DNA of 64,000 bases from Erysipelothrix urinaevulpis. Its GTDB lineage: Bacteria > Bacillota_I > Bacilli_A > Erysipelotrichales > Erysipelotrichaceae. The stretch is from the NCBI RefSeq assembly GCF_009828835.1, contig NZ_WTTB01000004.1, positions 124,001-188,000 on the forward strand, in the 5' to 3' direction. The stretch's first letter is position 1, and each line of letters starts with the position of its first letter. Shown piece after piece: positions 1-9,363 of the stretch. The notes under the pieces are model-generated. The model did not search any database and had not been told where the DNA came from. It worked only from the letters and a program-made list of their open reading frames with translations. Made by a program: the position numbers and the translations under genes.

Positions 1-3000
1 AGTATTACCCTCTTGATTGATTTCAACTTTATACTGGTCACCATTCTCTTCGTCAAGAGTATAGTCAATGGTCTGTCCCATTGCATCATATTCATCAAGA
101 TTGCTAAAAGTATGGGTCCAATTATTCTTATCATTTAACTTAACGCTATCTCTTAACTCAGCATTTGCTAATAAATGAACGATCACTTCTTCTTTTTTAC
201 CAATCCATGATTTATTAATAACAATGTCTTTGCTTCCCAAATTTGTATTGATCACTTCAAACGAATTGTCACTTATTTTTTTAATTTTAGCATCGTATAA
301 CTCACCATTGCTTTCAGTGATTGTATACTCAATAGGCGTTCCATTGTTATCATATTTATGGAGTGCATCAAACGTCGTTGACCAATTGTTTGAACTATTT
401 AAGACATGTGTATCTTTTAGACTACCATTCGCCATTAAATTCACTTCTACTTCATCAATTGCTTTCCCAATCCATGTTTTTTTGACTTCAACATTGGTCA
501 AGCCTAAATTAGTGTTCGTGACTTCATAATTATTTTCAGAAAGTTCGTTTATCTTCGCATCATAAAGGTGCCCATTGACTTCTTTAATTTCATAATAAAT
601 CTTTGAACCATCATCATTATAGACCGGTTGGTTTTTAAACTCATGCATCCAATGATTACTTTCATCAAGTTGGACCGTTTCTATTTTTTTAGAATCTTTG
701 TATAACTCAATGACAACATGATCTTCTTGTTGACCAATCCATTTTTTCTGTACATTTATTGATGTTTCCTTCAGGTTTGTGTTAGTAATTGTAAACTGAC
801 CATTCACGTGTTGAATGTCAACTTTTTCAAATTGATCACTACCAAGTTCTTCAATCGTATACTTTATTTCTGTTCCATCTGGATTAAATTTTTCTAAATT
901 ACTGAATGTATGGGTCCAATTATTATCGTGACTGAGTTCTATCTCCTTCAAACCATTTCCATTCTTAAATAACTTGATCGTAACAGGACCTTCAACATGT
1001 CCTCGCCATTTTTTATTCACTGTTAGATCTCTATCGCCAAGATTGGTATTAATTATTTCAAACGAATTTTTGTCTAATTCAACAATTTTTGCGTCATATA
1101 AATCACCATTTACTTCATTTACAGTATAGATAATCTCATTCCCTGCTGTGTCGTAAAGTGGTAAATCATCGAATCGATAATGCCAATTATTCGTATTATT
1201 TAAGACTGTTTTTGTTACAAATTGATTATTCCCCATTAGTTCAACTTCAACGAATTCACCAATTTCACCACGCCATGTCTTTGTGATATCAACATGTGTC
1301 TTACCAAAGTGTGTATTGATAAGTTTAAATCCTGTATCTGTTGATTCAATTTGATAGTTGTATTGCTCCCCATCAACTTCGTTCACAGTATATTTTATTT
1401 CTTCACCCTTTGCATCGTATGTATACAAGCCATCAAATACATGATGCCATTCATTATTCGGATTTAATTCAGCCGATTTTAAAACCTTCCCATTCGCCAA
1501 AAGCTCAACGATAACAGGTCCTTCAGCTTTTCCAATCCATTCTTTCGTTATTTCAATTTCTCTATCTACAAGATTTGTGTTAATAATTTCAAAGGAATTT
1601 CCTGATTGTATAATTTGCGGATTGTATTTTTCTGCATTAAGTTCTTCGACTTCGTAGACAATCGCTTTCCCTGCATTGGTTAACTTAGGAAGATTTTTAA
1701 AAACATGGTTCCATTGATTTGTGTCATCTAAAGTGACTGTATCAATAATTTTTTTATCTGCTAGTAAATTGACTTTAACAGCTTCACCTTGAAGCCCAAG
1801 CCATGTTTTTTTAACCGAAACATCGGTGATTCCGCGGTTATCATTAATAATGTCAAACCCTGTTGGAGTCTCTTTGATAACTGCGTTATATTTATCACTG
1901 TCGTGTTCCTTGATTGAGTATTCTATTATTCCCTTATCATCATACTCTGGTAGTTTTTCAAAAGTATAAGTCCAATTGTTTTCTTCTCGTAATTCAATTG
2001 TTTCTTTAATTTCACCATTGGCGAGTAAATCTACTTTAGCAAAATTTTCAACAAAACCAAGCCACTTTTTATTGATTGTTAATGCGGTCTCACCATAGTT
2101 TTTATTGATGATTTCATAATGATGATTACCAAGATTTTTAATTTCTCCTTGATACTTGTCTAAATCAACTTCATTGACAGAATATTCAATCACTTTCCCT
2201 TGTTGATTTTTTTCTTTTAAATTAGAAAACTCGTGTTGCCATTGGTTTTCTTCATTTAAAACAACCGTTTCTTTTACATGACCATCAGCAAGTAATTCTA
2301 CTGTAACAGCTTCACCTATTTTTCCTAACCACGTTTTCGATACATTCACATCAACTGTTTTAGGAAGTGTGATGGGAACCGATAGAGGCCACATATGAAT
2401 TTCAGATGTTGTATAAATATTCTTTACAATTTGGTTACCATTAATATTACCTGCCGTGTTATAAATTGTTGCATCTAAAGCTAGAATTTGACCTGTACTA
2501 AAAGCAGCACCACTATTTCCATTGTTTACAATAGTTGTTGCATAAGGATAATTATTAATAATGTTAATACCTTGAGCACTTGGGTATGAACCAAACGCTG
2601 AACCAGGATGCCAACCCGTTTCAATATTATTATGATGTTGACCCGCTTCACTTGCACCATACTTAATTGGCAATTCTCTAACTTGCCCACCTTTTAAGTA
2701 AGATATGATAGTGAGTTCAGTATCAAATATGCTCTTACTCTCAAACATTAAATAATCAATTTGATCATGCAAATGTTCTGGAATCACAATTTGTTGTCCT
2801 GGTTTAACCAAAACATATGTTTCCAAGCCTCGTTGTTTTATATCTTCTTCAGATATAGTAAATTCAGCAACTTGTGCCATTTTCTTTGATTCTGCTTTTA
2901 AATTGGAATATGCTTTATCCCAATCCACATAGGTATCAGTTTCATAAATTGCCTTTGATTCTGTATTCGCATTTTTACCATTAATTGTGTAACGCCAATT

Positions 3001-3453
3001 TTCGTACTTTAAATCATTAACAAGTCCAACATAAAAATTAATGGGTTGGTTAACAGAATACTTCATTTCAACTAAACCTTTAATGTAACTTGAATTTAGT
3101 GTTTTAAAGTCTCCTGTTGTGTCTGAAAAAGCGACACCGCCAACGCCCTTTGTATAGGTTAGCTTATTCATATCAATGGACGACACACTAAAAAGATCCT
3201 CTTGGGATATTATTGCACCGTTAATATGCATACTGGTGACATCACCAAAACTAAATACATTGTATTGACTAAAAATATGTTCTGCAGTGTATTGTCCACC
3301 ATTTGACTCAAATGTATCATCGGTGGTTAATTCAACATTCGCAGTTTTAGTATTTGCTTCAGTTATAAAATCCATCTTAATACTTGTTATTAAAATAGTT
3401 AATGATAATAAAGAAATACCAATTTTCTTCATGTTTTTTCTAATAAAAGACAC
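1..3453 (-). CDS. Choice-of-anchor A / Cna_B-repeat surface adhesin, C-terminus outside window
   Basis: Large secreted surface protein read leftward and cut by the window edge after 1,151 codons. The GTG start at 3453 is chosen because AGGAGG lies 8 nt upstream (3462-3467); the ATG at 3432 has no good site of its own. Residues 1-30 are basic then hydrophobic, like a signal peptide. Residues about 45-355 match the choice-of-anchor A fold (YNVFSFGDV near the start, GQILALDATIYN and NGNQIVKN near the end). Nine Cna_B-like domains follow, with the conserved Trp at residues 375, 464, 551, 639, 727, 816, 905, 994 and 1083, so the period is 87-89 residues. Each carries a Lys just before the Trp, a Glu in a YTVNEV-like strand and an Asn in an IINTN-like end, the triad that forms isopeptide bonds in this family. 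A C-terminal sorting signal is expected but not visible. Confidence 0.88.
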   Translation of the reverse strand, partial: MSFIRKNMKKIGISLLSLTILITSIKMDFITEANTKTANVELTTDDTFESNGGQYTAEHIFSQYNVFSFGDVTSMHINGAIISQEDLFSVSSIDMNKLTYTKGVGGVAFSDTTGDFKTLNSSYIKGLVEMKYSVNQPINFYVGLVNDLKYENWRYTINGKNANTESKAIYETDTYVDWDKAYSNLKAESKKMAQVAEFTISEEDIKQRGLETYVLVKPGQQIVIPEHLHDQIDYLMFESKSIFDTELTIISYLKGGQVRELPIKYGASEAGQHHNNIETGWHPGSAFGSYPSAQGINIINNYPYATTIVNNGNSGAAFSTGQILALDATIYNTAGNINGNQIVKNIYTTSEIHMWPLSVPITLPKTVDVNVSKTWLGKIGEAVTVELLADGHVKETVVLNEENQWQHEFSNLKEKNQQGKVIEYSVNEVDLDKYQGEIKNLGNHHYEIINKNYGETALTINKKWLGFVENFAKVDLLANGEIKETIELREENNWTYTFEKLPEYDDKGIIEYSIKEHDSDKYNAVIKETPTGFDIINDNRGITDVSVKKTWLGLQGEAVKVNLLADKKIIDTVTLDDTNQWNHVFKNLPKLTNAGKAIVYEVEELNAEKYNPQIIQSGNSFEIINTNLVDREIEITKEWIGKAEGPVIVELLANGKVLKSAELNPNNEWHHVFDGLYTYDAKGEEIKYTVNEVDGEQYNYQIESTDTGFKLINTHFGKTHVDITKTWRGEIGEFVEVELMGNNQFVTKTVLNNTNNWHYRFDDLPLYDTAGNEIIYTVNEVNGDLYDAKIVELDKNSFEIINTNLGDRDLTVNKKWRGHVEGPVTIKLFKNGNGLKEIELSHDNNWTHTFSNLEKFNPDGTEIKYTIEELGSDQFEKVDIQHVNGQFTITNTNLKETSINVQKKWIGQQEDHVVIELYKDSKKIETVQLDESNHWMHEFKNQPVYNDDGSKIYYEIKEVNGHLYDAKINELSENNYEVTNTNLGLTNVEVKKTWIGKAIDEVEVNLMANGSLKDTHVLNSSNNWSTTFDALHKYDNNGTPIEYTITESNGELYDAKIKKISDNSFEVINTNLGSKDIVINKSWIGKKEEVIVHLLANAELRDSVKLNDKNNWTHTFSNLDEYDAMGQTIDYTLDEENGDQYKVEINQEGNT
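205..2331 (-). repeat. Nine tandem Cna_B-type domain repeats (261-267 bp period)
   Basis: The TGG codons of the K-x-W motif lie at 2331, 2064, 1803, 1539, 1275, 1008, 741, 474 and 207, spaced 261-267 bp. The copies are diverged at DNA level, so they are old protein-domain repeats, not a recent tandem expansion. The ninth copy is cut by the window edge. Confidence 0.85.
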
Positions 3454-3515
3454 AGCGTCTTCCTCCTCTAACTCATCAATAATCTTCGACGCATAGTGGT
3501 ATAGTCCACACCCGC

Positions 3516-3525
3516 GGTATATACC
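3516..3525. promoter_or_regulatory. Perfect 10-bp palindrome upstream of the adhesin
   Basis: GGTATATACC lies in the adhesin leader about 63 bp before its start codon. It reads the same on both strands and could be an operator or part of a promoter. No clear -35/-10 pair was found, and chance is possible in AT-rich DNA. Confidence 0.25.
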
Positions 3526-3592
3526 ATGATATAATGTTTATACTCTAAGAGCAAATCATATTTTTATAAATAAATAAATAATTGATAATATT

Positions 3593-3620
3593 AAAAAAAC
3601 TCCCTGATTAAGGGAGTTTA
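3593..3620 (-). terminator. Intrinsic terminator after the SGNH hydrolase gene
   Basis: On the minus strand, AAACTCCCT pairs with AGGGAGTTT around a 5-nt loop, followed by a run of T (A at 3593-3599 on the plus strand). It ends the nanE-to-SGNH operon. Confidence 0.85.
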
Positions 3621-3631
3621 AGTATTTTACT

Positions 3632-4264
3632 TTAGTAGTGTTTTTTGTAATAGTCCATGAGGCATTTATATCCTTTTTCATTCACATGTAAGCCATCTTG
3701 ATACAACTCAGTCATTAATTGTCCTTCTTCATTAAATAAAGCGGGGTATAAATTAATGAAGTTTACATCCAGTAATTCAAGATGATATTGATATTCTTTA
3801 TTAAGGAGTTCAATGAGATCTCGTGTTCTCATCCCACGATTTGTCGATTGCATACTGTCGAGTTCATCAATGTTAGGTAACGTAGAAATTAAATTCAATT
3901 CTGCATCTGGTAAATTCCTTTTAAGAATATAAAACAAGCGTTGAACATTTTGGGCAATATCTCGAGGACTATCCATAACTGTTTGTCCAAGATCATTCGT
4001 TCCTATATGAAGGTAAACTTTCGCTGGTTCAAACTTAATAACAAGTTCGTCAAGCAAGCCTTCCAATGCTTTTGAACTCATTCCACCAATTCCATTATTA
4101 ATAACAGGAACATTTGAAGGCATCAATTCCACTAATGAATCCCCAAAGAAGAGCGTTCCTCCTTTAGGTGTAGTTGATTGTTTATCGATAATTTTCAGTA
4201 TTTTCTCTAAGACATCTTTTCTAAATTGATAAGTATCCATATTATATTTCATGTTTTCTTGCAT
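3632..4264 (-). CDS. SGNH/GDSL-family hydrolase
   Basis: A 210-residue cytoplasmic esterase/acetylhydrolase-type protein with no signal peptide. The block I nucleophile is in FFGDSLVE (Ser about 43), block II Gly is near residue 60, block III is GTND (88-91), and the catalytic Asp/His pair is in DGLHVNEKGY (from 190). Family members remove acyl or acetyl groups from sugars or lipids. It is last in the operon, 12 bp after the RpiR regulator, with AAAGGGGG upstream of its ATG. Next to a NanE epimerase and a PTS permease, deacetylation of an O-acetylated sugar is a reasonable guess. The substrate is not known. Confidence 0.82.
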   Translation of the reverse strand: MQENMKYNMDTYQFRKDVLEKILKIIDKQSTTPKGGTLFFGDSLVELMPSNVPVINNGIGGMSSKALEGLLDELVIKFEPAKVYLHIGTNDLGQTVMDSPRDIAQNVQRLFYILKRNLPDAELNLISTLPNIDELDSMQSTNRGMRTRDLIELLNKEYQYHLELLDVNFINLYPALFNEEGQLMTELYQDGLHVNEKGYKCLMDYYKKHY

Positions 4265-4276
4265 AATAAGCCCCCT

Positions 4277-5074
4277 TTATTCCTTGATGTACGTTAATGT
4301 ATCTTCAAGTAACTTTTGTTTTTTAGCAAACCCTTTATTTAAGAAATGGGAATAAATGATATCCATTAACACCAAGGCTGGAAATTGAGGTGAGATCACA
4401 TTTCCAACATCTAAACCTTCGATGCTTGCACTCACTAACACTTCATCACAAACTTCAAACATTTTATCGCTTGGTAGTGCCGTAATCATAATCGTCTTAG
4501 CGCCCCGTTCTTTGGCCTTCTCCAAATATTGAACAAGATTTTGCCCACTCATCGATATCGCAATGACCACTGATTTTGGATCCATTAGGACACTGTTCAT
4601 CTTCATGAGGTGTGTATCAACAACAGATTCAACATGAAGTCCTAAGCGCATAAAACGCATTTTAAACTCTCGTGCACATAAACCTGAATTTCCTTTTCCA
4701 TATATATAGACATAATTTGAATTGTTAAGCATAAGAACGATACGTCGAATTTGCTCTTCATCAATCAAACTATAGGTTTGATTCAAAAGATCTTTATACG
4801 TAAACAAGACATTTTGAGTTAATAAATCAAACTTTATTTCTTCTTGATCTAAAAAACGTTCATAAACAAAAATGAATTCTCGATATCCTTGATACCCTAA
4901 TCGTTGTGAAAAACGAGAAACTGTCGCTTCTGAAACATAATTCATTTTCGCAATATTTTGAGCACTAAAATCTATCTTCTCTCGATTATGCAAGAAAAAA
5001 TCGGCTAATTCACGTTCACTTGATGAAAACTCATTATACTTATCCTGTATCTCTTGAATAATTGTATCGTTCAC
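4277..5074 (-). CDS. MurR/RpiR-family transcriptional regulator
   Basis: A 265-residue regulator with an N-terminal HTH_6 domain (residues 1-77; YVSEATVSRFSQRLGYQGYR is the recognition region) and a C-terminal SIS sugar-phosphate binding domain (about 115-245; YIYGKGNSG and AISMSGQN loops). RpiR proteins respond to phosphorylated sugars. It lies 10 bp after the DUF4127 gene and 12 bp before the SGNH gene, so it probably senses an intermediate of the operon's own pathway, perhaps ManNAc-6-P or a derivative. Confidence 0.92.
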   Translation of the reverse strand: MNDTIIQEIQDKYNEFSSSERELADFFLHNREKIDFSAQNIAKMNYVSEATVSRFSQRLGYQGYREFIFVYERFLDQEEIKFDLLTQNVLFTYKDLLNQTYSLIDEEQIRRIVLMLNNSNYVYIYGKGNSGLCAREFKMRFMRLGLHVESVVDTHLMKMNSVLMDPKSVVIAISMSGQNLVQYLEKAKERGAKTIMITALPSDKMFEVCDEVLVSASIEGLDVGNVISPQFPALVLMDIIYSHFLNKGFAKKQKLLEDTLTYIKE

Positions 5075-5084
5075 ACTTTGTCTC

Positions 5085-6590
5085 CTAGCTTTTAATTTTG
5101 AGGTTTAGTCCAACTTCAAACATACGTTTCCATGGCATCCATACATTAATCGTTTCGATTTTTATAACTTGAGCTAACTTAAGTTCATTATATCGTATTT
5201 GTATTAATTTCGCTATTTCTTCTTCGACAAGTGCTTGTTTATCTTTAAAATTATAATAAGATAAACCATGGATTGGTAAATAAGCATTAACAATTTCTTG
5301 GCGGACCTCAGCTTGGTAAAAACCATCTTCTAATAAACGATAGATTATTGGTTCGTGTCGATTCTCATACGCCTGATCAAAAAAGTAAATACTACTCCCT
5401 AAGACTGTACCCAATGTATTGGAGTTAGTATTCCAACCTGCATATGCTAAAAGCTTGTCAAAAAGTTCAAACTCATCTAAGTATTTAATCAGTTGTAAAT
5501 CACCACCATTTGAGAATGCAGAATCACAAATTGATACCTGGTATCCTTTGTCAATCAATCGGTTAATTTCTTTAACAAAATAAAGTAAATTTCGATGTGA
5601 TGTATAAGTAATATCACGATTTTGTTGATCAAAAGCTTCTTCCATAACCTTTCCTGGAGCATTAATAGCTAAAATAAAATCGGCTTCCTCTGGACTATTT
5701 ACAAGCATAGACTGTGTAACATCTAAATGATATTTCAAATTCTCATGCATTGGTCTATCTTCATAGTTTGGAACAATTGTAGGCCCTAAGGTTGAACTGT
5801 AGAATGCATAAACCTTGGTCAGTCTATTTTTTGTATCATTCAAGCAACGCGCGAGTAGAGATGTTCCGACTTCATCAGCGCCAGGATAAATATTAATCTT
5901 ACTTTCCAAATCGTGCTGACTCAAATACTTGACAACCTTTTGTTGAGCAATGGCTGTATAGCCATACTCAGATGAATCATCTTGGGGAATAACTAAAAAA
6001 TCAAGGATTCCTTCTTTGACTAAGCGAGCAACTTCAAGATTATAGTTTAAATTAAAATCTCGACGCCATTCATAATCTTGAAGATAGTTTTCTGGTATCT
6101 CAATTTCTTTTAGTTCCTTCATTTCAATGTCTGTTAGACTATCTCTGTTTTCTTTATCTTTAAGGTATGCCCTCCGATGCAAGGCATAGCCATGTGTTTC
6201 ATAATAATCGGGTTCTTCCTCTGACGAATCATATTGAGGTGATCTCATAATGCATTCAAAGGCATACAAGTTTAAGGTTGGGTTTAATTTCTTGAGATTT
6301 CTAATCTTGTTGATGGACCACTCAACGTCTTCTTGACTTAAATGGTGAATTCTTGAGGGAATTAGCCCTCCAAATAACAAGGTATCGATACTAAGAACAG
6401 CCCCTTGAACTTGAGAAATATTTTCTTCAACAAAATGCCATAATTTCTTTATATCAGCGGATATTTTTTTTTCACCTAATAATTCTATGGGTGGAACAAT
6501 GAGTTCAACTGCATCATTCCCTTTAACAATCTGTTGTGGTATTTCATAGTTACATGGTCTTTCATCTAAGGGTATATATAAAATTTTCAT
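5085..6590 (-). CDS. DUF4127 family protein
   Basis: A 501-residue soluble protein with DUF4127 hallmarks: IPLDERPCN at residues 6-14, LFGGLIPSR at 72-80, PQDDSSEYG near 213 and YPGADEVG near 246. The many conserved Asp, Glu, Arg and Cys residues suggest an enzyme, but I know no established reaction. It sits between a HAD phosphatase and an RpiR regulator in an amino-sugar-type operon, so a role in processing the imported sugar is inferred. A hairpin overlapping the end of the upstream HAD gene may lower its expression relative to the transport genes. Confidence 0.85.
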   Translation of the reverse strand: MKILYIPLDERPCNYEIPQQIVKGNDAVELIVPPIELLGEKKISADIKKLWHFVEENISQVQGAVLSIDTLLFGGLIPSRIHHLSQEDVEWSINKIRNLKKLNPTLNLYAFECIMRSPQYDSSEEEPDYYETHGYALHRRAYLKDKENRDSLTDIEMKELKEIEIPENYLQDYEWRRDFNLNYNLEVARLVKEGILDFLVIPQDDSSEYGYTAIAQQKVVKYLSQHDLESKINIYPGADEVGTSLLARCLNDTKNRLTKVYAFYSSTLGPTIVPNYEDRPMHENLKYHLDVTQSMLVNSPEEADFILAINAPGKVMEEAFDQQNRDITYTSHRNLLYFVKEINRLIDKGYQVSICDSAFSNGGDLQLIKYLDEFELFDKLLAYAGWNTNSNTLGTVLGSSIYFFDQAYENRHEPIIYRLLEDGFYQAEVRQEIVNAYLPIHGLSYYNFKDKQALVEEEIAKLIQIRYNELKLAQVIKIETINVWMPWKRMFEVGLNLKIKS

Positions 6591-6613
6591 CTCTATCTCT
6601 CCTATCTAAAGAT

Positions 6614-6634
6614 AAAGACCGCTTTACGGTCTTT
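6614..6634 (-). terminator. Operon-internal hairpin, possible attenuator
   Basis: AAAGACCG and CGGTCTTT pair perfectly around CTTTA and overlap the HAD stop codon. The following T-tract is broken (TTTATCTTT), so this is more likely a partial terminator or RNA-stability element between the PTS/HAD genes and DUF4127 than a full stop. Confidence 0.5.
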
Positions 6635-7385
6635 GTCTTTCTATTTTTAATATTTCATCAAGTGCATCGAGTATCTCATGAATGTTTTTAGCTTTGGGGT
6701 GCTTATCTTTCCCAATTAAATATGCTTTTTCAGCAATATCAAACATCGAATAATCATTTTCCGAATCACCGATGGCATAAAGGGTCATTGACTCAAATAA
6801 TTGAGTTAATGCTGCACCTTTTGAAACACCACGAGCCAGAATCTCAAGTGAGGTTTCTGATGTTTTAACAGCGTCCAACTGGTCGAATTTTTGTTCAACT
6901 AATTGACGTGCACTTTCAATTTCATCTTTATTACCAATCAGTAAGAACAAGACGACGGGTTGATTTAAAATAATCTCTTTAAAATCTGCTTTAATATGAC
7001 TCGAATCATAAAACTCTTTTGGAAAATCTGGATCTCGGTCACTGTGCCAAAAACGATTACTAATGGTATTCATTTCAACTCGTATTGACAAGTCTTTGAC
7101 TTGGTCATAGAACTGCAACGCCTGACTTGAATCAAGCAGTGTTGCTTGTAGTTTGTTGTTATGATAAATTACAGCACCATTTTGTGAAATGCGTCCATCA
7201 ATGGGTAAGTGATATTGCAAGCATATATTTTGAATATCATGGTCAAGTCTTCCTGTATTGACTAATAATTTGAAGCCTAATTTATGAAGCTGATGAAGAC
7301 GATCAATCGTGTCTTTACCACCAATAATCTGATTGTTCTCATCAATTAATGTTGAATCTAAATCAAAGGCAACGACTTTATGCAT
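6624..7385 (-). CDS. HAD-IIB (Cof-type) sugar-phosphate phosphatase
   Basis: A 253-residue HAD hydrolase. The nucleophile motif is FDLDSTLID (Asp8, Asp10), and the metal-binding motif GDSEND is at 206-211. A C2-type cap fills the middle. Such enzymes dephosphorylate sugar phosphates or act in phosphate homeostasis. Its start overlaps the end of the PTS IIC gene by 8 bp, so the two are translationally coupled and it probably acts on the imported phosphorylated sugar. Confidence 0.88.
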   Translation of the reverse strand: MHKVVAFDLDSTLIDENNQIIGGKDTIDRLHQLHKLGFKLLVNTGRLDHDIQNICLQYHLPIDGRISQNGAVIYHNNKLQATLLDSSQALQFYDQVKDLSIRVEMNTISNRFWHSDRDPDFPKEFYDSSHIKADFKEIILNQPVVLFLLIGNKDEIESARQLVEQKFDQLDAVKTSETSLEILARGVSKGAALTQLFESMTLYAIGDSENDYSMFDIAEKAYLIGKDKHPKAKNIHEILDALDEILKIERQRP

Positions 7386-8649
7386 TAATTTCTCTTTGCT
7401 TATTCATAATCATAACAAATGGAGCATAAATTGCGACAGAAGCGACAAAAATTAATGAAGTGGTAAGTACCGCTCCCCAACTTCCTCCAGTTGACAAGAA
7501 TGATCCTAAGATTGGTGGTGTCGTCCAAGGAATTAAAATATATGTATGACCCATAAATCCGATTGTGGTTGAAATTACCCCAATTAACAAGCCTGCCATA
7601 GTTGATAAAATCATTGGAACAATTAAAATTGGATTCATAACAACTGGCAAACCAAACATGATTGGTTCAGAAATATTGAAAAGTGCAGGTGCAAATCCTA
7701 ACTTAGCAATGCTTCGATAATCTTCTCGACGAGAAACAATTAAGATTGCGACAATTAAGGCAAGCATATTTCCTGCACCACCCATGAATGCTACAGAATC
7801 TAAAAATGGTTTTGTAATAACATGAGTCATGGCTTGACCAGCTGTATGTGCAGCTTCATTTGCTGCTAAGCTTGTTAAATAAATTGGCTCTAAGATTGGA
7901 TTGAAAATAAAGGCAGTATGGATTCCTAATCCCCATAAAAGCATATAGAGGAAATAGATAACCGTTAACCCAATTCCTGAACTTACAATGCTTGTAAATG
8001 GTGTTTGAATGACACTAAAGATTAAATCATTTAATGGCATTCCAATTTTGTTTGTGATAATTCGAATGATTGCGAAAATTAAAATTGTAAACATAACTGG
8101 AATTAATTGGTTAAATGATCGTGAGATTGATGGTGGAACTGTATCTGGCATTTTAATTACAAATGCTTTTACCTTTGAAAACAAACGAACTAGTTCGACC
8201 GTAGCAATCGCTGCAATAAATGCTGAGAACATCGATGCTGCACCGGTGTAGTGTGTATTAATATACTCTATTCCCATATCTGCATCAAATGTTACTGGCA
8301 TCAGAATAAATAAACTGACAACCGCAATTGCAGGAACAACTGAACCTGTATCACCATAGCTTTCTGATAATGATTTAGCCGTTGTGAATGTTAATAATAA
8401 AGCCATAATTGACATGGTTGCCGGCACAACAACTGCCCCAAACTCTGTCAAAGAAGTAAATGGCATATTGAATAACTTATTTGTAAAACCATTTTCTCCA
8501 ATAATAACATTATTGATAAGTACAAAGAATGATCCAACGATCATAACTGGTAGAATGGCTACAAACCCATCTCTAATTGCTGATAAATATCTGTTTTGTG
8601 CTAACTTATCAGCGATTGGTAGGAAAAAATCTTCTAATTTTTGCATCAT
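7378..8649 (-). CDS. PTS transporter subunit IIC, lactose/cellobiose type
   Basis: A 423-residue polytopic membrane protein of the cellobiose/chitobiose EIIC family, starting with a typical amphipathic leader (MMQKLEDFFLPIADKLAQNR) and ten or so hydrophobic segments. The motif GLGIHTAFIFNPILEPIYL lies in the middle. The ribosome site AAGGAGAGAG precedes the ATG. No IIA or IIB gene is present in the operon, so it must borrow these from another locus. It follows nanE by 2 bp. Confidence 0.9.
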   Translation of the reverse strand: MMQKLEDFFLPIADKLAQNRYLSAIRDGFVAILPVMIVGSFFVLINNVIIGENGFTNKLFNMPFTSLTEFGAVVVPATMSIMALLLTFTTAKSLSESYGDTGSVVPAIAVVSLFILMPVTFDADMGIEYINTHYTGAASMFSAFIAAIATVELVRLFSKVKAFVIKMPDTVPPSISRSFNQLIPVMFTILIFAIIRIITNKIGMPLNDLIFSVIQTPFTSIVSSGIGLTVIYFLYMLLWGLGIHTAFIFNPILEPIYLTSLAANEAAHTAGQAMTHVITKPFLDSVAFMGGAGNMLALIVAILIVSRREDYRSIAKLGFAPALFNISEPIMFGLPVVMNPILIVPMILSTMAGLLIGVISTTIGFMGHTYILIPWTTPPILGSFLSTGGSWGAVLTTSLIFVASVAIYAPFVMIMNKQREINA

Positions 8650-8651
8650 AA

Positions 8652-9338
8652 TTAATCTCTCTCCTTTTTATTAATTTCGTCTGCAAACCGTTTAGTGATA
8701 ACTTGTGGTCGGGTAATAATTGAACCAACAACCACACTTTCACACCCCAATTCTAAAACTCTTCGAGCTTTTTGAGGTGTATCAATATTCCCCTCTGCAA
8801 TAACAGGATGGTTCACGTTTTTAAGTATTTCGCGAATAATCTCAAAGTCATTGTCTTCAATTCTTAAGTCTTTGCTTTGGTTTGTATAGCCCACTAACGT
8901 TGTGCCTATGTAATCAAAGCCTATAGAATCAGCATGAATGGCTTCTTCAATGGTTGAACAATCGGCCATCAACAAGATATCTTGATGTTTCTCTTTAATT
9001 TTTTTTACCATCTCTTCAACTGTTTCACCACTGGGACGACGTGACTTTGTTGCATCCATTGCAATCACATCAACGCCACTTTCCACCAATGCATCAATTT
9101 CATCCATTGTTGGTGTGATATACACATCACACTCAGGATAATCTTGCTTAATAATGCCAATCACTGGAACATCAACGAGTTGTTTGATTTCTTTGATGTC
9201 CTCAATCGAATTTGCTCGTATGCCAACAGCACCACCTTCAACTGCTGCAAGTGCCATACGCCCCATAATAAACGAAGAATGCAAGGGTTCATCGTCTAAT
9301 GCTTGACAGGAAACATGTAATCCCCTTTGTAATTTCAT
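8652..9338 (-). CDS. nanE: N-acetylmannosamine-6-phosphate 2-epimerase
   Basis: A 228-residue TIM-barrel epimerase that converts ManNAc-6-P to GlcNAc-6-P in sialic acid/ManNAc use. Family marks are GLHVSCQA near the N-terminus, the catalytic Lys64 in IIKQDYP, DATKSRRPSG (96-105) and Glu182 in AEGNIDTP. First gene of the operon, with a strong AAAGGAGG site. No nanA, nanK or sialidase is in this window, so the substrate may be ManNAc or a ManNAc-containing compound instead of sialic acid. Confidence 0.94.
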   Translation of the reverse strand: MKLQRGLHVSCQALDDEPLHSSFIMGRMALAAVEGGAVGIRANSIEDIKEIKQLVDVPVIGIIKQDYPECDVYITPTMDEIDALVESGVDVIAMDATKSRRPSGETVEEMVKKIKEKHQDILLMADCSTIEEAIHADSIGFDYIGTTLVGYTNQSKDLRIEDNDFEIIREILKNVNHPVIAEGNIDTPQKARRVLELGCESVVVGSIITRPQVITKRFADEINKKERD

Positions 9339-9363
9339 GGGTCCAATCCTCCTTTACGTCACC

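Noticed and set aside
224-529. Plus-strand open frames inside the adhesin gene (for example 224-529 and 3287-3496)
   Set aside because: They are shadows of the Cna_B repeat gene: no ribosome sites, no domain match, low-complexity antisense composition.
3500-3540. GGTATATACC palindrome as the same element as the GGTATATCC box at 31101
   Set aside because: The match is only a short AT-rich core and none of the other parts of the element are present.
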